The notes under the pieces: generated by a model
What the model saw: only the letters and a program-made list of their open reading frames with translations
Database searches by the model: none
What the model was told of the DNA's origin: nothing
Shown: piece by piece, positions 1-8,001 of the stretch
Position numbering within the stretch: position 1 is the first letter of the stretch
Layout of the letters: every line of letters starts with the position of its first letter
NCBI RefSeq assembly: GCF_900111005.1
Contig: NZ_FOFV01000031.1
Span: forward strand, 1 to 61,421
Direction of reading: 5' to 3'
Source: Lentzea albida
GTDB taxonomy: Bacteria > Actinomycetota > Actinomycetes > Mycobacteriales > Pseudonocardiaceae
Length of the DNA: 61,421 nt
Position numbers and translations under genes: made by a program

Positions 1-375
1 TTCGGGCGGCGTCGGGACGGACCGCAGCGCGCGGTTGCTGCGCGGCTCGGTGCGGGTCTTGGTCTCGCCGACCTGACGGATCAGTTCGTCGCGGACCTCG
101 TTGAGCGCCGCGGGAAGCTCTCGCTGGGACGAGGTGGCGACGAGGTGCAGCCGATGGCCGTGGTTGATCCAGCACTGCAGCATGACGCGCTGCTCGACGC
201 CCTTGCGGTCTTTGAGGCTGATCTCCAGTTCGATCTCGTCGTCGCGGTACGACCGCAGACGGGAACCGAGCGCGGCCAGGCGATCCACGACCCAGTCGCG
301 TTCGGACGAGTGGAAGCCGGCGGCGAGGTGCAGTCGCTGCGCGATCACTGAAGCATCTTCGGGAGTTGCGTTCAT
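1..375 (-). CDS. HPF/RaiA-like ribosome-associated protein (3' end beyond window)
   Basis: The visible 125 codons begin MNATPEDASVIAQRLHLAAG and resemble the sigma-54-modulation/hibernation-factor fold (beta-alpha-beta-beta-beta-alpha), with a basic segment and a C-terminal helix. Family members bind the decoding centre of stalled 70S ribosomes in stress or stationary phase. The gene is cut by the left edge. The ATG at 375 overlaps the stop of an 8-codon ORF starting with GTG at 398, which carries the only good ribosome binding site (AGGAGAG, 405-411). An in-frame ATG at 414 also exists but has no such site. It is transcribed away from the DUF5994 gene at 833. The family call rests on overall pattern, not on a unique motif. 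Confidence 0.6.
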   Translation of the reverse strand, partial: MNATPEDASVIAQRLHLAAGFHSSERDWVVDRLAALGSRLRSYRDDEIELEISLKDRKGVEQRVMLQCWINHGHRLHLVATSSQRELPAALNEVRDELIRQVGETKTRTEPRSNRALRSVPTPPE

Positions 376-832
376 GCGTTGTCGCTGACGGTGCTCACTG
401 AAATCTCTCCTCATGACCAAGACGAACCGCCTGCCCGACGAGCGAGCGGGAAGCTGCTCTCAGCCTCAAATCTGAAAACGTCGAAATAATCTCTTTCGCA
501 TACTCTATACCACCCGCGCGCATTATCACCTGAAATTCACATGAGAATCCGACGATGGCAACCCTTCGGCCGCCGAGCGACACAGCTCCGCCCCGCATTC
601 GCCCCACCACAGGGCATCTAGCAGCGAAAACGGATAGATCGGCGGTGTCGCGACTGAAGCTTCGCGGATGCCCACCGACGACACGAACAACGCGAAACTT
701 TTCAGTCGATCACAACTGAAACGGTGTATGGTTGATTTTGTCGAGAACATCTCGCACCTGAGCGGTCAAGCTCAGGTCGTACTCGACGAAACCTGAACCG
801 GCAGTTTTCTCTGGCCGAGACTGGAGTCCGGC
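376..832. promoter_or_regulatory. Divergent intergenic region; 725-832 is a leader conserved upstream of both DUF5994 genes
   Basis: This 457-bp gap separates the HPF-like gene from the DUF5994 gene. Bases 470-560 are AT-richer than the surroundings and likely hold the promoters. The last ~105 bases before the ATG at 833 match the ~105 bases upstream of the paralog start at 39884, including an identical run CGGTCAAGCTCAGGTCGTAC. A 22-codon ORF (ATG at 726, ending before 800) lies in this leader. Its equivalent at the second locus keeps the reading frame over about 17 codons but lacks an obvious start. A shared regulatory leader is the simplest reading. Confidence 0.5.
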
Positions 833-1324
833 ATGACGCCGGTCCCTCACCAATCCACCGCCCCACCGGCCGCCGACGCCGACGAACAGCAGCCGCGGTC
901 TCCGCTGCGACTGCGCCTGCGGCCGCAGGCGCCTGCCACGGGATACGTCGACGGCGCCTGGTGGCCACGTTCCCACGACCTCACCACCGAACTGCCCGCC
1001 CTGCTCGCAGTGCTGAACGTCCGGCTCGGTGAGATCCCCAGAGTCAACTACCACCTCAGCGACTGGGACACCGCGCCGCGCCGCATAGCCGCCGACGGCA
1101 TCCGAGTCCGGCTCGACGGGTTCCGGACCAGACCCGCCCACACCGTGGACCTCATCGCCTCAGACCGGCGCCGCCTCACCCTGCTGCTCGTTCCCCCCGA
1201 CACGTCCTCATCGGCCGCACATGAAGCGATGATGCGCGCCGCACACCGCGACAACACCGACACCGTCGCGGACCTGTTCTCCTCGACCGCCCTCCAGACC
1301 CGAGCACCACAGCCGAGAGAGTGA
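833..1324 (+). CDS. DUF5994 family protein, copy 1
   Basis: A 163-aa soluble protein with the family core RLRPQAPATGYVDGAWWPRS followed by an acidic/leucine helix and a beta-rich C-terminal half. The family has no established function and is common in multiple copies in Pseudonocardiaceae. The ATG follows the leader conserved between the two paralogs. A 51-aa partner starts 6 bases downstream. The paralog at 39333-39884 has the same partner, so the two genes probably act together. Signal peptide and membrane segments are absent. Confidence 0.8.
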   Translation: MTPVPHQSTAPPAADADEQQPRSPLRLRLRPQAPATGYVDGAWWPRSHDLTTELPALLAVLNVRLGEIPRVNYHLSDWDTAPRRIAADGIRVRLDGFRTRPAHTVDLIASDRRRLTLLLVPPDTSSSAAHEAMMRAAHRDNTDTVADLFSSTALQTRAPQPRE

Positions 1325-1330
1325 GAAGAG

Positions 1331-1486
1331 ATGACAGCGTCGACCTACGTGTCCCTGTACGAGCGCAGGCTCAAGCTGGTTCAGGACACCCTGACCGATC
1401 ATTCCGAGCTCAGCGCCGAATCCTCGCGAGCTCTCGCCGTGCACGTGCTGGGCGCACTGGACCACATCCCCGAGCACATCCGTTGA
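1331..1486 (+). CDS. 51-aa conserved small protein, DUF5994 partner
   Basis: ATG at 1331 lies 6 bases after the DUF5994 stop, behind a GAAGAG-like ribosome site. The product starts MTASTYVSLYERRLKLVQDT and ends LDHIPEHIR. The 53-aa protein at 39175-39336 shares YERRLK, the central AVHVL.ALDHIPE segment and the position behind DUF5994. It is likely a two-helix soluble protein. Function is unknown, but conservation in two unlinked copies makes it a real gene. Confidence 0.75.
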   Translation: MTASTYVSLYERRLKLVQDTLTDHSELSAESSRALAVHVLGALDHIPEHIR

Positions 1487-1600
1487 TCGAGCAACACACC
1501 TGAGTGGTTCGCGAGCGCCTGCTGTCCCAGCTGGGTTTGCGCCCTGCGCGGCAGGGAAATCCGAGCAGAGACAGGCAGCCACCTGCCGACTCACCGATGA

Positions 1601-1626
1601 CCCCCCCCCCCCCCCCCCCCCCCCCC
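1601..1626 (+). repeat. Homopolymer tract of 26 C upstream of AI-2E permease
   Basis: Twenty-six consecutive C residues lie 36 bases before the preferred GTG start of the permease gene. If translation begins at the upstream ATG (1597) or GTG (1504), the tract would encode a run of prolines. The duplicate locus at 42.74 kb has only short C runs at the matching place, so the tract has expanded here. Long poly-C tracts are slippage-prone, and their assembled length is unreliable. Confidence 0.9.
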
Positions 1627-1662
1627 GGACCCCGGCGTCGGAAATCGACACTGGAGGCGTTG

Positions 1663-2823
1663 GTGAGCACCGACCGCGGTGAAGTGCCGCCCGAACGAAG
1701 CCCGATTCCAGCTGTGCTGCGGGTCGGCGCAGCGTTGAGCTGGCGCTTTCTCGTCGTGGTCGCGGCGCTCTACGTAATCGGTGTCATCTTCAGCAGGCTG
1801 GCGGCACTCGTCGTGCCGCTCGCGATCGCGCTGCTGCTGGCCGCCTTGCTCGCACCGGCCGTCGGTTTCCTGATGGCACACCGAGTTCCCCGAGGTCTCG
1901 CCACCGCGCTGGTCCTGGTCGGCGGACTGCTCGTGCTCGGCGGAATGTTGACGTTCGTCGTGGTGACCTTCGTCAACGGCCTGCCGGACCTGGCAGCGCA
2001 ACTGGCCCGAAGCATCGACACGATCTCCGGCTGGCTCGTCAACGGCCCGCTGCAACTGAGCGAGACCCAGCTGAGCGACTTCGCCGACCGGATCCTGAAA
2101 ACCTTGCAGGACAACCAGTCCGGCATCACGACGGGCGCCATCACCACCGCCGCGACAGTCGGCGAGACCCTCGCCGAGATGCTGCTGGTGCTGTTCGCGC
2201 TCGCGTTCCTCCTCTACGACGGCCCCCGGATCTGGCAGTTCCTCATCCGCGTCGTTCCCGACGGACCCCGCAGGCGGGTCGACGTGGCAGGCAGGCGCAG
2301 CCTCGCCGCACTGGTCAGCTACGTCCGCGCCACCGGAGCGGTCGCGGTGGTGGACGCGGTCGGTATCGGCATCGGACTGGCCGTGCTGCGCGTACCGCTG
2401 GCGGTTCCGCTGGCGGCGCTGGTGTTCATCTGCGCGTTCGTCCCGATCTTCGGCGCGGTGGTGGCCGGTGCCGTCGCCGTCCTCATCGCACTCGTCGCGA
2501 ACGGTCCCCTGACCGCGGTGATCGTCCTGATCATCGTCATCGCGGTGAACCAGCTCGAAAGCCACATCCTGCAACCGTTCCTGCTGGGACGCGCGGTGAA
2601 GCTGCACCCGCTCGCGGTGGTGCTGGCCATCGCGGCAGGCCTGCTCGTCGCAGGCATCGCGGGCGCACTGCTCGCCGTTCCCTTGCTGGCGGTGCTCAAC
2701 TCCGCGATCCGCTCCCTGCGCAGCGAGGCCGACGAACACGTGTCACCCGCCGACGTGCACACCAGCCAACCCGAGGAGTCCGGACCGGACGAACCCGGCC
2801 TGGACACCGAAGCCGAGAAGTGA
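1663..2823 (+). CDS. AI-2E family transporter (TqsA/PerM-like permease)
   Basis: From GTG 1663 the protein is 386 aa, the usual family size, with about eight hydrophobic segments. It has the family pattern of two N-terminal helices, a periplasmic/soluble middle with amphipathic segments (residues ~80-150), then the PLAVPLAALVFICAFVPIFG and NQLESHILQPF motifs near the C-terminus. The start was chosen for GGAGG at 1653-1657, five bases upstream. GTG 1504 would add 53 poorly conserved residues across the poly-C tract. Members export small molecules or act as ion antiporters, and the substrate here is unknown. A truncated duplicate lies at 42783-43571. The stop overlaps a possible GTG of the desaturase gene. 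Confidence 0.85.
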   Translation: MSTDRGEVPPERSPIPAVLRVGAALSWRFLVVVAALYVIGVIFSRLAALVVPLAIALLLAALLAPAVGFLMAHRVPRGLATALVLVGGLLVLGGMLTFVVVTFVNGLPDLAAQLARSIDTISGWLVNGPLQLSETQLSDFADRILKTLQDNQSGITTGAITTAATVGETLAEMLLVLFALAFLLYDGPRIWQFLIRVVPDGPRRRVDVAGRRSLAALVSYVRATGAVAVVDAVGIGIGLAVLRVPLAVPLAALVFICAFVPIFGAVVAGAVAVLIALVANGPLTAVIVLIIVIAVNQLESHILQPFLLGRAVKLHPLAVVLAIAAGLLVAGIAGALLAVPLLAVLNSAIRSLRSEADEHVSPADVHTSQPEESGPDEPGLDTEAEK

Positions 2824-2864
2824 AACCACAACGGCTCCACACAGCCACCCCCCGGAGCAGGTAC

Positions 2865-3905
2865 ATGACCTCAACGCACGACGTCCTGACAGACACGGCT
2901 GACCGCCCTCGCGGCAGCGACTTCGCCCGCCTCACCAAGGAACTCAAGGCCGCCGGCCTGCTGAACCGCCGACGCGGCTACTACCTGCTGCGGATGACGG
3001 TCAACGCGCTGCTGCTCGGCGCGATCGCCGTGACCTTCGCGATGCTGGGCAACTCCTGGTGGCAACTGCTCACGGCAGCCGCCCTGGCCGTGGCCTCAAC
3101 ACAGCTGGCGTTCATCGGCCATGACGCGGGGCACCGGCAGATCTTCCGCAGTCACCGCAACAACAACGTGGTCGGGCACCTGCACGGCAGCCTCACCGGC
3201 ATCAGCTACCAGTGGTGGGTCGCCAAGCACAACCGCCACCACGCCAACCCCAACCACGAGGACCACGACCCCGACATCGAGATCCACGCCCTCGCCTTCA
3301 GCCGCGCCCAGGCCGCCCGGAAACGCGGCCTGTACAGCTGGATCACCAAGCACCAGGCGTTCTTGTTCTTCCCGCTCCTGCTGGCGGAAGCCGCCGTGCT
3401 GCGCATCTCCGGCCTCATCGCGTTGTGCCGCAACGAACTGCGAAACCCGTGGCGCGAAGCCGCGCTCCAGATCGTGCCGATGATCGCCTACCTGGCGGCG
3501 GTGTTCCTCGTGCTGTCGCCGGCGAAGGCGATCGTGTTCATCGCCGTGCACCAAGGCCTCATGGGCGTCTACCTCGGCTGCTCCTTCGCACCCAACCACA
3601 AGGGCATGCCGATCATCACCGAGGGCCAGCGCCTCGACCACCTCCACAAGCAGGTGCTCACCTCCCGCAACGTCACCGGCGGCCGCTGGGTCGACGCCCT
3701 GCTCGGCGGCCTCAACCACCAGATCGAGCACCACCTCTACCCGCACATGCCCCGCCCCAACCTGCGGCACGCGCAACCCCTCGTCGAGAACTTCTGCCTC
3801 CGGCACGGCATCCCCTACAGCAAAACCACCCTGCGCCACTCCTATGCCCAGGTACTGCGCCACCTGCACGACGCCGGCTCACCCCTCCGCCACCCAGCCG
3901 GGTGA
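2865..3905 (+). CDS. Membrane fatty acid desaturase (acyl-lipid type)
   Basis: A 346-aa integral membrane di-iron enzyme. The three histidine boxes are visible: HDAGH (residues 86-90), HNRHH (122-126) followed by HEDHDPD, and HQIEHHLYP (~285). The HQIEHH box is typical of front-end/acyl-lipid desaturases. Paired hydrophobic segments flank the boxes. ATG 2865 has GGAG at 2854-2857, seven bases upstream. It likely introduces double bonds into membrane lipid acyl chains to adjust fluidity. The position opposite a cold shock gene fits a cold or envelope-stress role, which is an inference. Confidence 0.88.
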   Translation: MTSTHDVLTDTADRPRGSDFARLTKELKAAGLLNRRRGYYLLRMTVNALLLGAIAVTFAMLGNSWWQLLTAAALAVASTQLAFIGHDAGHRQIFRSHRNNNVVGHLHGSLTGISYQWWVAKHNRHHANPNHEDHDPDIEIHALAFSRAQAARKRGLYSWITKHQAFLFFPLLLAEAAVLRISGLIALCRNELRNPWREAALQIVPMIAYLAAVFLVLSPAKAIVFIAVHQGLMGVYLGCSFAPNHKGMPIITEGQRLDHLHKQVLTSRNVTGGRWVDALLGGLNHQIEHHLYPHMPRPNLRHAQPLVENFCLRHGIPYSKTTLRHSYAQVLRHLHDAGSPLRHPAG

Positions 3906-3925
3906 CGCCCGCAGCTCCACGAGCA

Positions 3926-3957
3926 AAGCCCGCCGGTTGGACCCAACCGGCGGGCTT
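3926..3957. terminator. Bidirectional stem-loop terminator between desaturase and csp genes
   Basis: A perfect 15-bp inverted repeat (AAGCCCGCCGGTTGG and its complement) with a tiny loop lies between two converging genes. Loss of the innermost pairs gives a stable GC-rich hairpin. No U-tract follows, as is common in actinomycetes. Confidence 0.75.
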
Positions 3958-4000
3958 CGGTGTTCGTTCACGCACCCGCTGTTCAGCGGCTCAGCAAGAA

Positions 4001-4204
4001 CTAGGCGGGGACGACGTTGTCCGCCTGCGGGCCCTTCTGGCCCTGAGTGACCTCGAAGGAGACCTTCTGGCCCTCCTGGAGCTCGCGGAAGCCCTGGGCG
4101 GCGATGTTCGAGTAGTGGACGAACACATCCGCGCCACCGCCGTCCTGCTCGATGAAGCCGAAGCCCTTTTCAGCGTTGAACCATTTGACGGTTCCGGTGG
4201 CCAT
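4001..4204 (-). CDS. Cold shock protein, CspA family
   Basis: A 67-aa single cold shock domain. MATGTVKWFNAEKGFGFIEQ carries RNP1 (KGFGFI) and VFVHYS is RNP2. This nucleic-acid chaperone melts RNA secondary structure at low temperature or in stress. The upstream gap is long, consistent with the structured leaders often seen in csp genes. It converges on the desaturase across a shared terminator. Confidence 0.95.
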   Translation of the reverse strand: MATGTVKWFNAEKGFGFIEQDGGGADVFVHYSNIAAQGFRELQEGQKVSFEVTQGQKGPQADNVVPA

Positions 4205-4751
4205 GTGCGCGCCAAGCATGATTCGGCACCCGCACGATGCGGAGCCGGAGGTGATCCGCCATGGCCCTCGGAGATGCTGAACAGCAAAACGCCCGTGACA
4301 CGTGATCACGGGCGACCGGTACTTCGGAACCATGACTGATGGCACCACGCTACACGGGCTGCTCGGCGGTGGGTCCACCGCGTCATCGCCAGACGGCGCG
4401 AAGTCCACTTCGGCGTGGACAGCGCGGTGGAAGTCCCGTAGCCGTCAAGCAGCGGCGTCGTTCTGCGAGGGTGCGTGCTCTGGTTCTCTAGCCCACATCG
4501 GACTCGGAAGACGGACTCCGACTCGTCCCGCTACTCGCTCCGCAGTGGTTTGCGGTCCGCATGCCGGGGAACTCATCAGACATCCAACCGCCCCGGACCC
4601 AGGCGACAGGGGATTTCCGGGAGCGTTTCTACTGCTTCGTTCTCCTGCACCACTCGCGGCCCCGCCGCGCTCACGTGGCGGCAGCCGTTCGGGTCACAGG
4701 AGATCTCCCGGGATCCGCTCCACACCGAACGCAAGATCGAGGAGACCCGCA
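4205..4751. promoter_or_regulatory. 547-bp divergent region: csp leader and Asp23-operon promoter
   Basis: This gap separates the csp gene (leftward) from the Asp23 operon (rightward). No convincing coding sequence is visible. A weak SigB/SigF-like element, GTTT (4548-4551), 14 bases, GGGGAA (4566-4571), lies about 180 bases before the operon. It deviates from GGGTA and is only a candidate. Confidence 0.3.
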
Positions 4752-5231
4752 GTGACCAACCCGACCATCTCCGCAGCCACACCACCTGCGCAGACCACGA
4801 ACTCCGAGATCGCGACGTCCAACAGGAGCCTGCTCTCCTCCTCCGAGGGGACGACCACCGTCGCCGACACCGTGGTCCAGAAGATCGCCGGACTCGCCAC
4901 GCGCGAAATCCCCGGTGTGCACGCGCTGGGCGGAGGCGCGGCGCGTGCCTTCAGCTCGCTGCGCGAGCGCATTCCCGGCGCCACCGCGTCAGCGGGTCAG
5001 GGAGTCTCGGTCGAGGTCGGCGAGCGACAGGCCGCCATCGACCTGCACATCCTCGTCGAGTACGGCGTGTCCATCGCGGACCTGGCCAGTGCGGTTCGCC
5101 GCAACGTGATCGGCGCGGTCGAGCAGATGACAGGTCTCCAGGTCGTGGAGGTCAACATCGCGGTCACCGACGTCCACATCCCCGGCGAGGAGGACGACGG
5201 CAGGACTCCGGAACCCGGTCGGGTGCAGTGA
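4752..5231 (+). CDS. Asp23/Gls24 family envelope stress protein
   Basis: A 159-aa protein with a low-complexity N-terminus and the Asp23 core from ~residue 35: TVVQKIAGLATREIPGVHAL, then VSVEVGERQAAIDLHILVEYG and the helix IADLASAVRRNVIGAVEQMTG ending VEVNIAVTDVHI. Asp23-type proteins form abundant membrane-associated assemblies tethered by AmaP. GTG 4752 has GAGGAG just upstream. It is first in a six-gene operon with overlapping starts and stops. Confidence 0.85.
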   Translation: MTNPTISAATPPAQTTNSEIATSNRSLLSSSEGTTTVADTVVQKIAGLATREIPGVHALGGGAARAFSSLRERIPGATASAGQGVSVEVGERQAAIDLHILVEYGVSIADLASAVRRNVIGAVEQMTGLQVVEVNIAVTDVHIPGEEDDGRTPEPGRVQ

Positions 5232-5629
5232 GCCCCCAGATCGACGCGATGGTCATCGCCACCGCGGTGACGGTCCTTCCCCAGGTGGCGGGACCGCACA
5301 GCGGCCGGTACGGGGAGATCGTCACCCTCCTGCCGGGCCGCAGGGTGGAGGGAGTTCGCCTGCGCACGGACGAGATCGTCATCGGCGTCGTCGCGAGGTA
5401 CCCGGCCACGACCGCCGAAGTCGATGCGGCCGTGCGCGCCACCGTCCACGCCGCGATCGGGAGAGTCGAGTTCCCGGTTCACCTGTGGATCGGCGACATC
5501 GCGATTCCCCGCGTCCTGTCGCCCGGCATCACCACCGGGCGTCGCTCGGCGCGCAAGCTCCCCCTGCCCTCCGCGAGGGCCTGGGCGACGAGCCGCACTC
5601 CGGCCACCAGAGCAGGGACAACACCATGA
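5228..5629 (+). CDS. Asp23-like small protein of the envelope stress operon
   Basis: A 133-aa product whose GTG overlaps the previous stop (GTGA). The core (MVIATAVTVLPQVAGPHSGR, later VDAAVRATVHAAIGRVEFPVH) has the beta-strand/helix layout of Asp23 domains but is diverged and lacks the N-terminal extension. The end (residues ~110-133) is basic and low in complexity. It is likely a partner of the two canonical Asp23 proteins in the operon. Confidence 0.6.
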   Translation: MSPQIDAMVIATAVTVLPQVAGPHSGRYGEIVTLLPGRRVEGVRLRTDEIVIGVVARYPATTAEVDAAVRATVHAAIGRVEFPVHLWIGDIAIPRVLSPGITTGRRSARKLPLPSARAWATSRTPATRAGTTP

Positions 5630-5802
5630 ACTCGACCACCACCGGGATGCTCGCGGGCATCGCGCTCGGCTTCGCCGCCGCGTTCGGCGGTTTCGGCGCC
5701 TTCATCGTCGTGCTGCTGCTCGGTGCGGCCGGGCTCGTCGTCGGCAGGGTCCTCGACGGCAAGCTCGACATCTCGGCGCTCTCCGGCCGCGACCGGACCT
5801 GA
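5626..5802 (+). CDS. DUF2273-like small membrane protein
   Basis: A 58-aa protein with a glycine-rich hydrophobic hairpin (LAGIALGFAAAFGGFGAFIV, then VLLLGAAGLVVGRVL) and a short cytoplasmic tail. DUF2273 proteins typically sit in Asp23/Gls24 operons and probably help anchor the complex to the membrane. The ATG lies inside the end of the preceding gene by a few bases, indicating translational coupling. Confidence 0.7.
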   Translation: MNSTTTGMLAGIALGFAAAFGGFGAFIVVLLLGAAGLVVGRVLDGKLDISALSGRDRT

Positions 5803-5807
5803 CCGTC

Positions 5808-6206
5808 GTGACCCCCGCAGGCCCACCCGCGCAGGAGAACACGGACGATCCAGGTGCGCGCGGCAGCCTCACGATCAGCGAAAGAGCTGTGGAGCGGATC
5901 GCCTCGCACGCGGCGCTCGAGGTCGACGGCATCGGTGGTTCCGCACCGCGCGTGCTCGGTGTCACGGTCGGCGCCGAGGAGGCCGAACGGAACGTGCGGA
6001 TCGCCGCGAGGATCACCGGCGCGGTCGTCGCGCTCGACGTGCGGCTGTCGATCACCTACCCGGCGCCGGTGGGCAGCACCGCCGAGTCCGCGCGGACACA
6101 CCTGATCAGCCGGGTCCACGCCTTGACCGGCCTGAGCGTGTCGAAGGTCGACATCACCGTCACCGCACTGCACCGCGCGGTCGTGACGCCGCGGAGGATC
6201 CGATGA
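5808..6206 (+). CDS. Asp23/Gls24 family protein, second canonical copy
   Basis: A 132-aa product from GTG 5808. The core includes LTISERAVERIASHAALEVDG, VRIAARITGAVVALDVRLSI and the helix LISRVHALTGLSVSKVDITV typical of the family. It lies between the DUF2273 and DUF6286 genes. Its stop overlaps the next ATG (ATGA at 6203-6206). Confidence 0.8.
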   Translation: MTPAGPPAQENTDDPGARGSLTISERAVERIASHAALEVDGIGGSAPRVLGVTVGAEEAERNVRIAARITGAVVALDVRLSITYPAPVGSTAESARTHLISRVHALTGLSVSKVDITVTALHRAVVTPRRIR

Positions 6207-6748
6207 AGCGGTTGCCCCGCCGCAGCACACCGGCCGTCCTCGTGGCTCTGACCGTCCTCGCGGCCTGCGTTCTCGCCGCCGTCGTGTCGGTGCAGACGCT
6301 CCTCGGGCAGGACCCGTGGGTCGATCCCCGCGCCGTCTTCGCCGCTGTGCACGACACCCGCTGGGAAGACCCCGTCGTCGCGCTCACCGCCGCGGTCTGC
6401 GTCGTGCTCGGTGCGGGCCTGCTGCTGTGCGCGGTGCTCCCCGGCAACCCCGTCGTACTGCCACTGCGCGACGACGACCCGGACACCAGGTCCACGATGG
6501 ACTCCGGGGTCACCCGCCGGAGCCTGCGCAACGTCCTGCGCACAGCCGCTTCATCGGTCGACGGCGTCACCGCCGCGAGGCTCACCCTCGGACGGCGCAC
6601 GATCACCACGACCGTCAGCACGGACCGCACGATCACCGACGGGCTCGCCGCCGCCGTGCGCGGCGCGGTCGAGAACCGGCTCGACCGCATCCGGCCGGCC
6701 ATCCGACCAGCCGTGGTCGTCCACGTCAAAGCCAGGAGAACACGATGA
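6203..6748 (+). CDS. DUF6286-like membrane protein of the Asp23 operon
   Basis: 181 aa with two transmembrane helices (residues ~11-31 and ~52-76) and a cytoplasmic C-terminal domain (~100-175) of alternating strands and a helix ending VHVKARR, similar in layout to AmaP and Asp23 domains. It overlaps both neighbours by 4 bases. It is likely a membrane tether for the Asp23 assembly. Confidence 0.65.
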   Translation: MKRLPRRSTPAVLVALTVLAACVLAAVVSVQTLLGQDPWVDPRAVFAAVHDTRWEDPVVALTAAVCVVLGAGLLLCAVLPGNPVVLPLRDDDPDTRSTMDSGVTRRSLRNVLRTAASSVDGVTAARLTLGRRTITTTVSTDRTITDGLAAAVRGAVENRLDRIRPAIRPAVVVHVKARRTR

Positions 6749-7413
6749 ACGGCCTCGAGAGGCCAGCAAGGCTCAACCGCGTCGTGCTGGCGGTCACCGG
6801 TCTGGTGCTGCTCGTCGGCGGCGGTGTCGTGGTGGCCGAGACCCTCACCACCCTGAACCTGCTCCGCCCCGACGCCCCTCTCGTTCCCGGCGACGCCCTG
6901 CCGCCGACGTGGGTCTGGTACGTCGCCGCGATCGGCTCAGCGGCTCTCGGGCTCCTGGCGATCCGGTGGCTCGTCGCACAGGCCGACCGCACACCTGAGA
7001 GCAGCACCTGGCGATACGACACCGAACCCGGCAGCGGCCGGACCGAACTGGCCGCGAGCACTGCCATCACCCCTTTGCTGGCAGAGATCGAGGCCTACCC
7101 CGGCGTGCACGCCGTGCACGGCACCCTGGCCGGGCGCCTGGACGCCCCGGCTCTGGCACTGGTGATCAGCACGACGCAGGACGGCGAGCCCGGCGCGATC
7201 CGGCACGCACTCGTCGCGGAAGGGCTGCCACGACTGCGCCGAGCCCTCGCCATCGACGAGTTGCCCACGACCGTCGAGTTCCGCCTCACCGACGCGCTCG
7301 GCCCGCGGACACCCGCACGACGTGCCCATCGGGAGCAGACACCCGACCTCGGCGCCGCGCCACGTGACGACCGCGGCCCTGCGCCTGCCGAGAACCGCAT
7401 CCGTGCGGTGTGA
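6745..7413 (+). CDS. amaP: AmaP-like alkaline shock membrane anchor
   Basis: 222 aa with two transmembrane helices (residues ~13-36 and ~55-75) and an Asp23-interacting soluble domain with the segment STAITPLLAEIEAYPGVHAV. AmaP anchors Asp23 to the membrane in Firmicutes. Here it ends the six-gene overlapping operon. The C-terminal ~30 residues are charged and disordered. The symbol is by family role, not proven orthology. Confidence 0.7.
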   Translation: MNGLERPARLNRVVLAVTGLVLLVGGGVVVAETLTTLNLLRPDAPLVPGDALPPTWVWYVAAIGSAALGLLAIRWLVAQADRTPESSTWRYDTEPGSGRTELAASTAITPLLAEIEAYPGVHAVHGTLAGRLDAPALALVISTTQDGEPGAIRHALVAEGLPRLRRALAIDELPTTVEFRLTDALGPRTPARRAHREQTPDLGAAPRDDRGPAPAENRIRAV

Positions 7414-7566
7414 GGCTCGCATCGAACTCGTCCGTGTTCGGCTTGACGGAGGCCACATGACCAGCAGACCCGTAGCAGCAGCGCCACACGAGAACGGATT
7501 CGGATCGACGATCGTGAGGAGACGTCGCGCGTTCGAGGCGTACCTCCACCTGGGGAGGGTGGCGCC

Positions 7567-7998
7567 GTGGATCCCTGGCTCATCTGGCTGATCATCGGGT
7601 TGGTGCTGGCCATCGCCGAGATCTTCACGCTCACCGCGGCACTCGGCCTGCTCGGCGTCGCGGCGATCACCACGGCGGGGTCGGCGGCGATCGGTCTGCC
7701 GCTCGCCGGTCAGCTCGTGGTGTTCAGCGTCGTGTCCGCCGCGGGCGTGGTGCTCGTGAGGCCTTGGGCGCGGCGCATGATGCTGCGACCGCGGCCGGAG
7801 CGGTTCGGCGTGGAGGCGTTGGTCGGTGCTTCCGCCTACGTGCTGCGTGAGGTGAACGACCACGAGGGCCTGGTGCGGCTGCGTGGTGAGGACTGGACGG
7901 CTCGCCCGTACGACAGGTCCGTCGTCATCCCGGCCGGAAGCACGGTCGACGTACTGCACATCGACGGCACCACCGCCGTCGTCTACCCACGGGAGTGA
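7567..7998 (+). CDS. NfeD-like membrane protein
   Basis: 143 aa with three closely spaced hydrophobic helices (residues ~4-70) and a C-terminal OB-fold NfeD domain (~85-143: GVEALVGASAYVLREVNDHE ... GSTVDVLHIDGTTAVV). NfeD proteins partner SPFH/stomatin proteins in membrane microdomains, and the next gene is that partner, 3 bases downstream. GTG 7567 follows a GGGAGG site. A 44-codon ORF (7457-7591) with its own GGAGG overlaps the start and could be a coupled leader. Confidence 0.85.
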   Translation: MDPWLIWLIIGLVLAIAEIFTLTAALGLLGVAAITTAGSAAIGLPLAGQLVVFSVVSAAGVVLVRPWARRMMLRPRPERFGVEALVGASAYVLREVNDHEGLVRLRGEDWTARPYDRSVVIPAGSTVDVLHIDGTTAVVYPRE

Positions 7999-8001
7999 GC
8001 C

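Noticed and set aside
1591..2739. Long open frame antisense to the AI-2E permease
   Set aside because: Gln/His/Asp-rich low-complexity translation typical of antisense frames in high-GC DNA; no motif or ribosome site.
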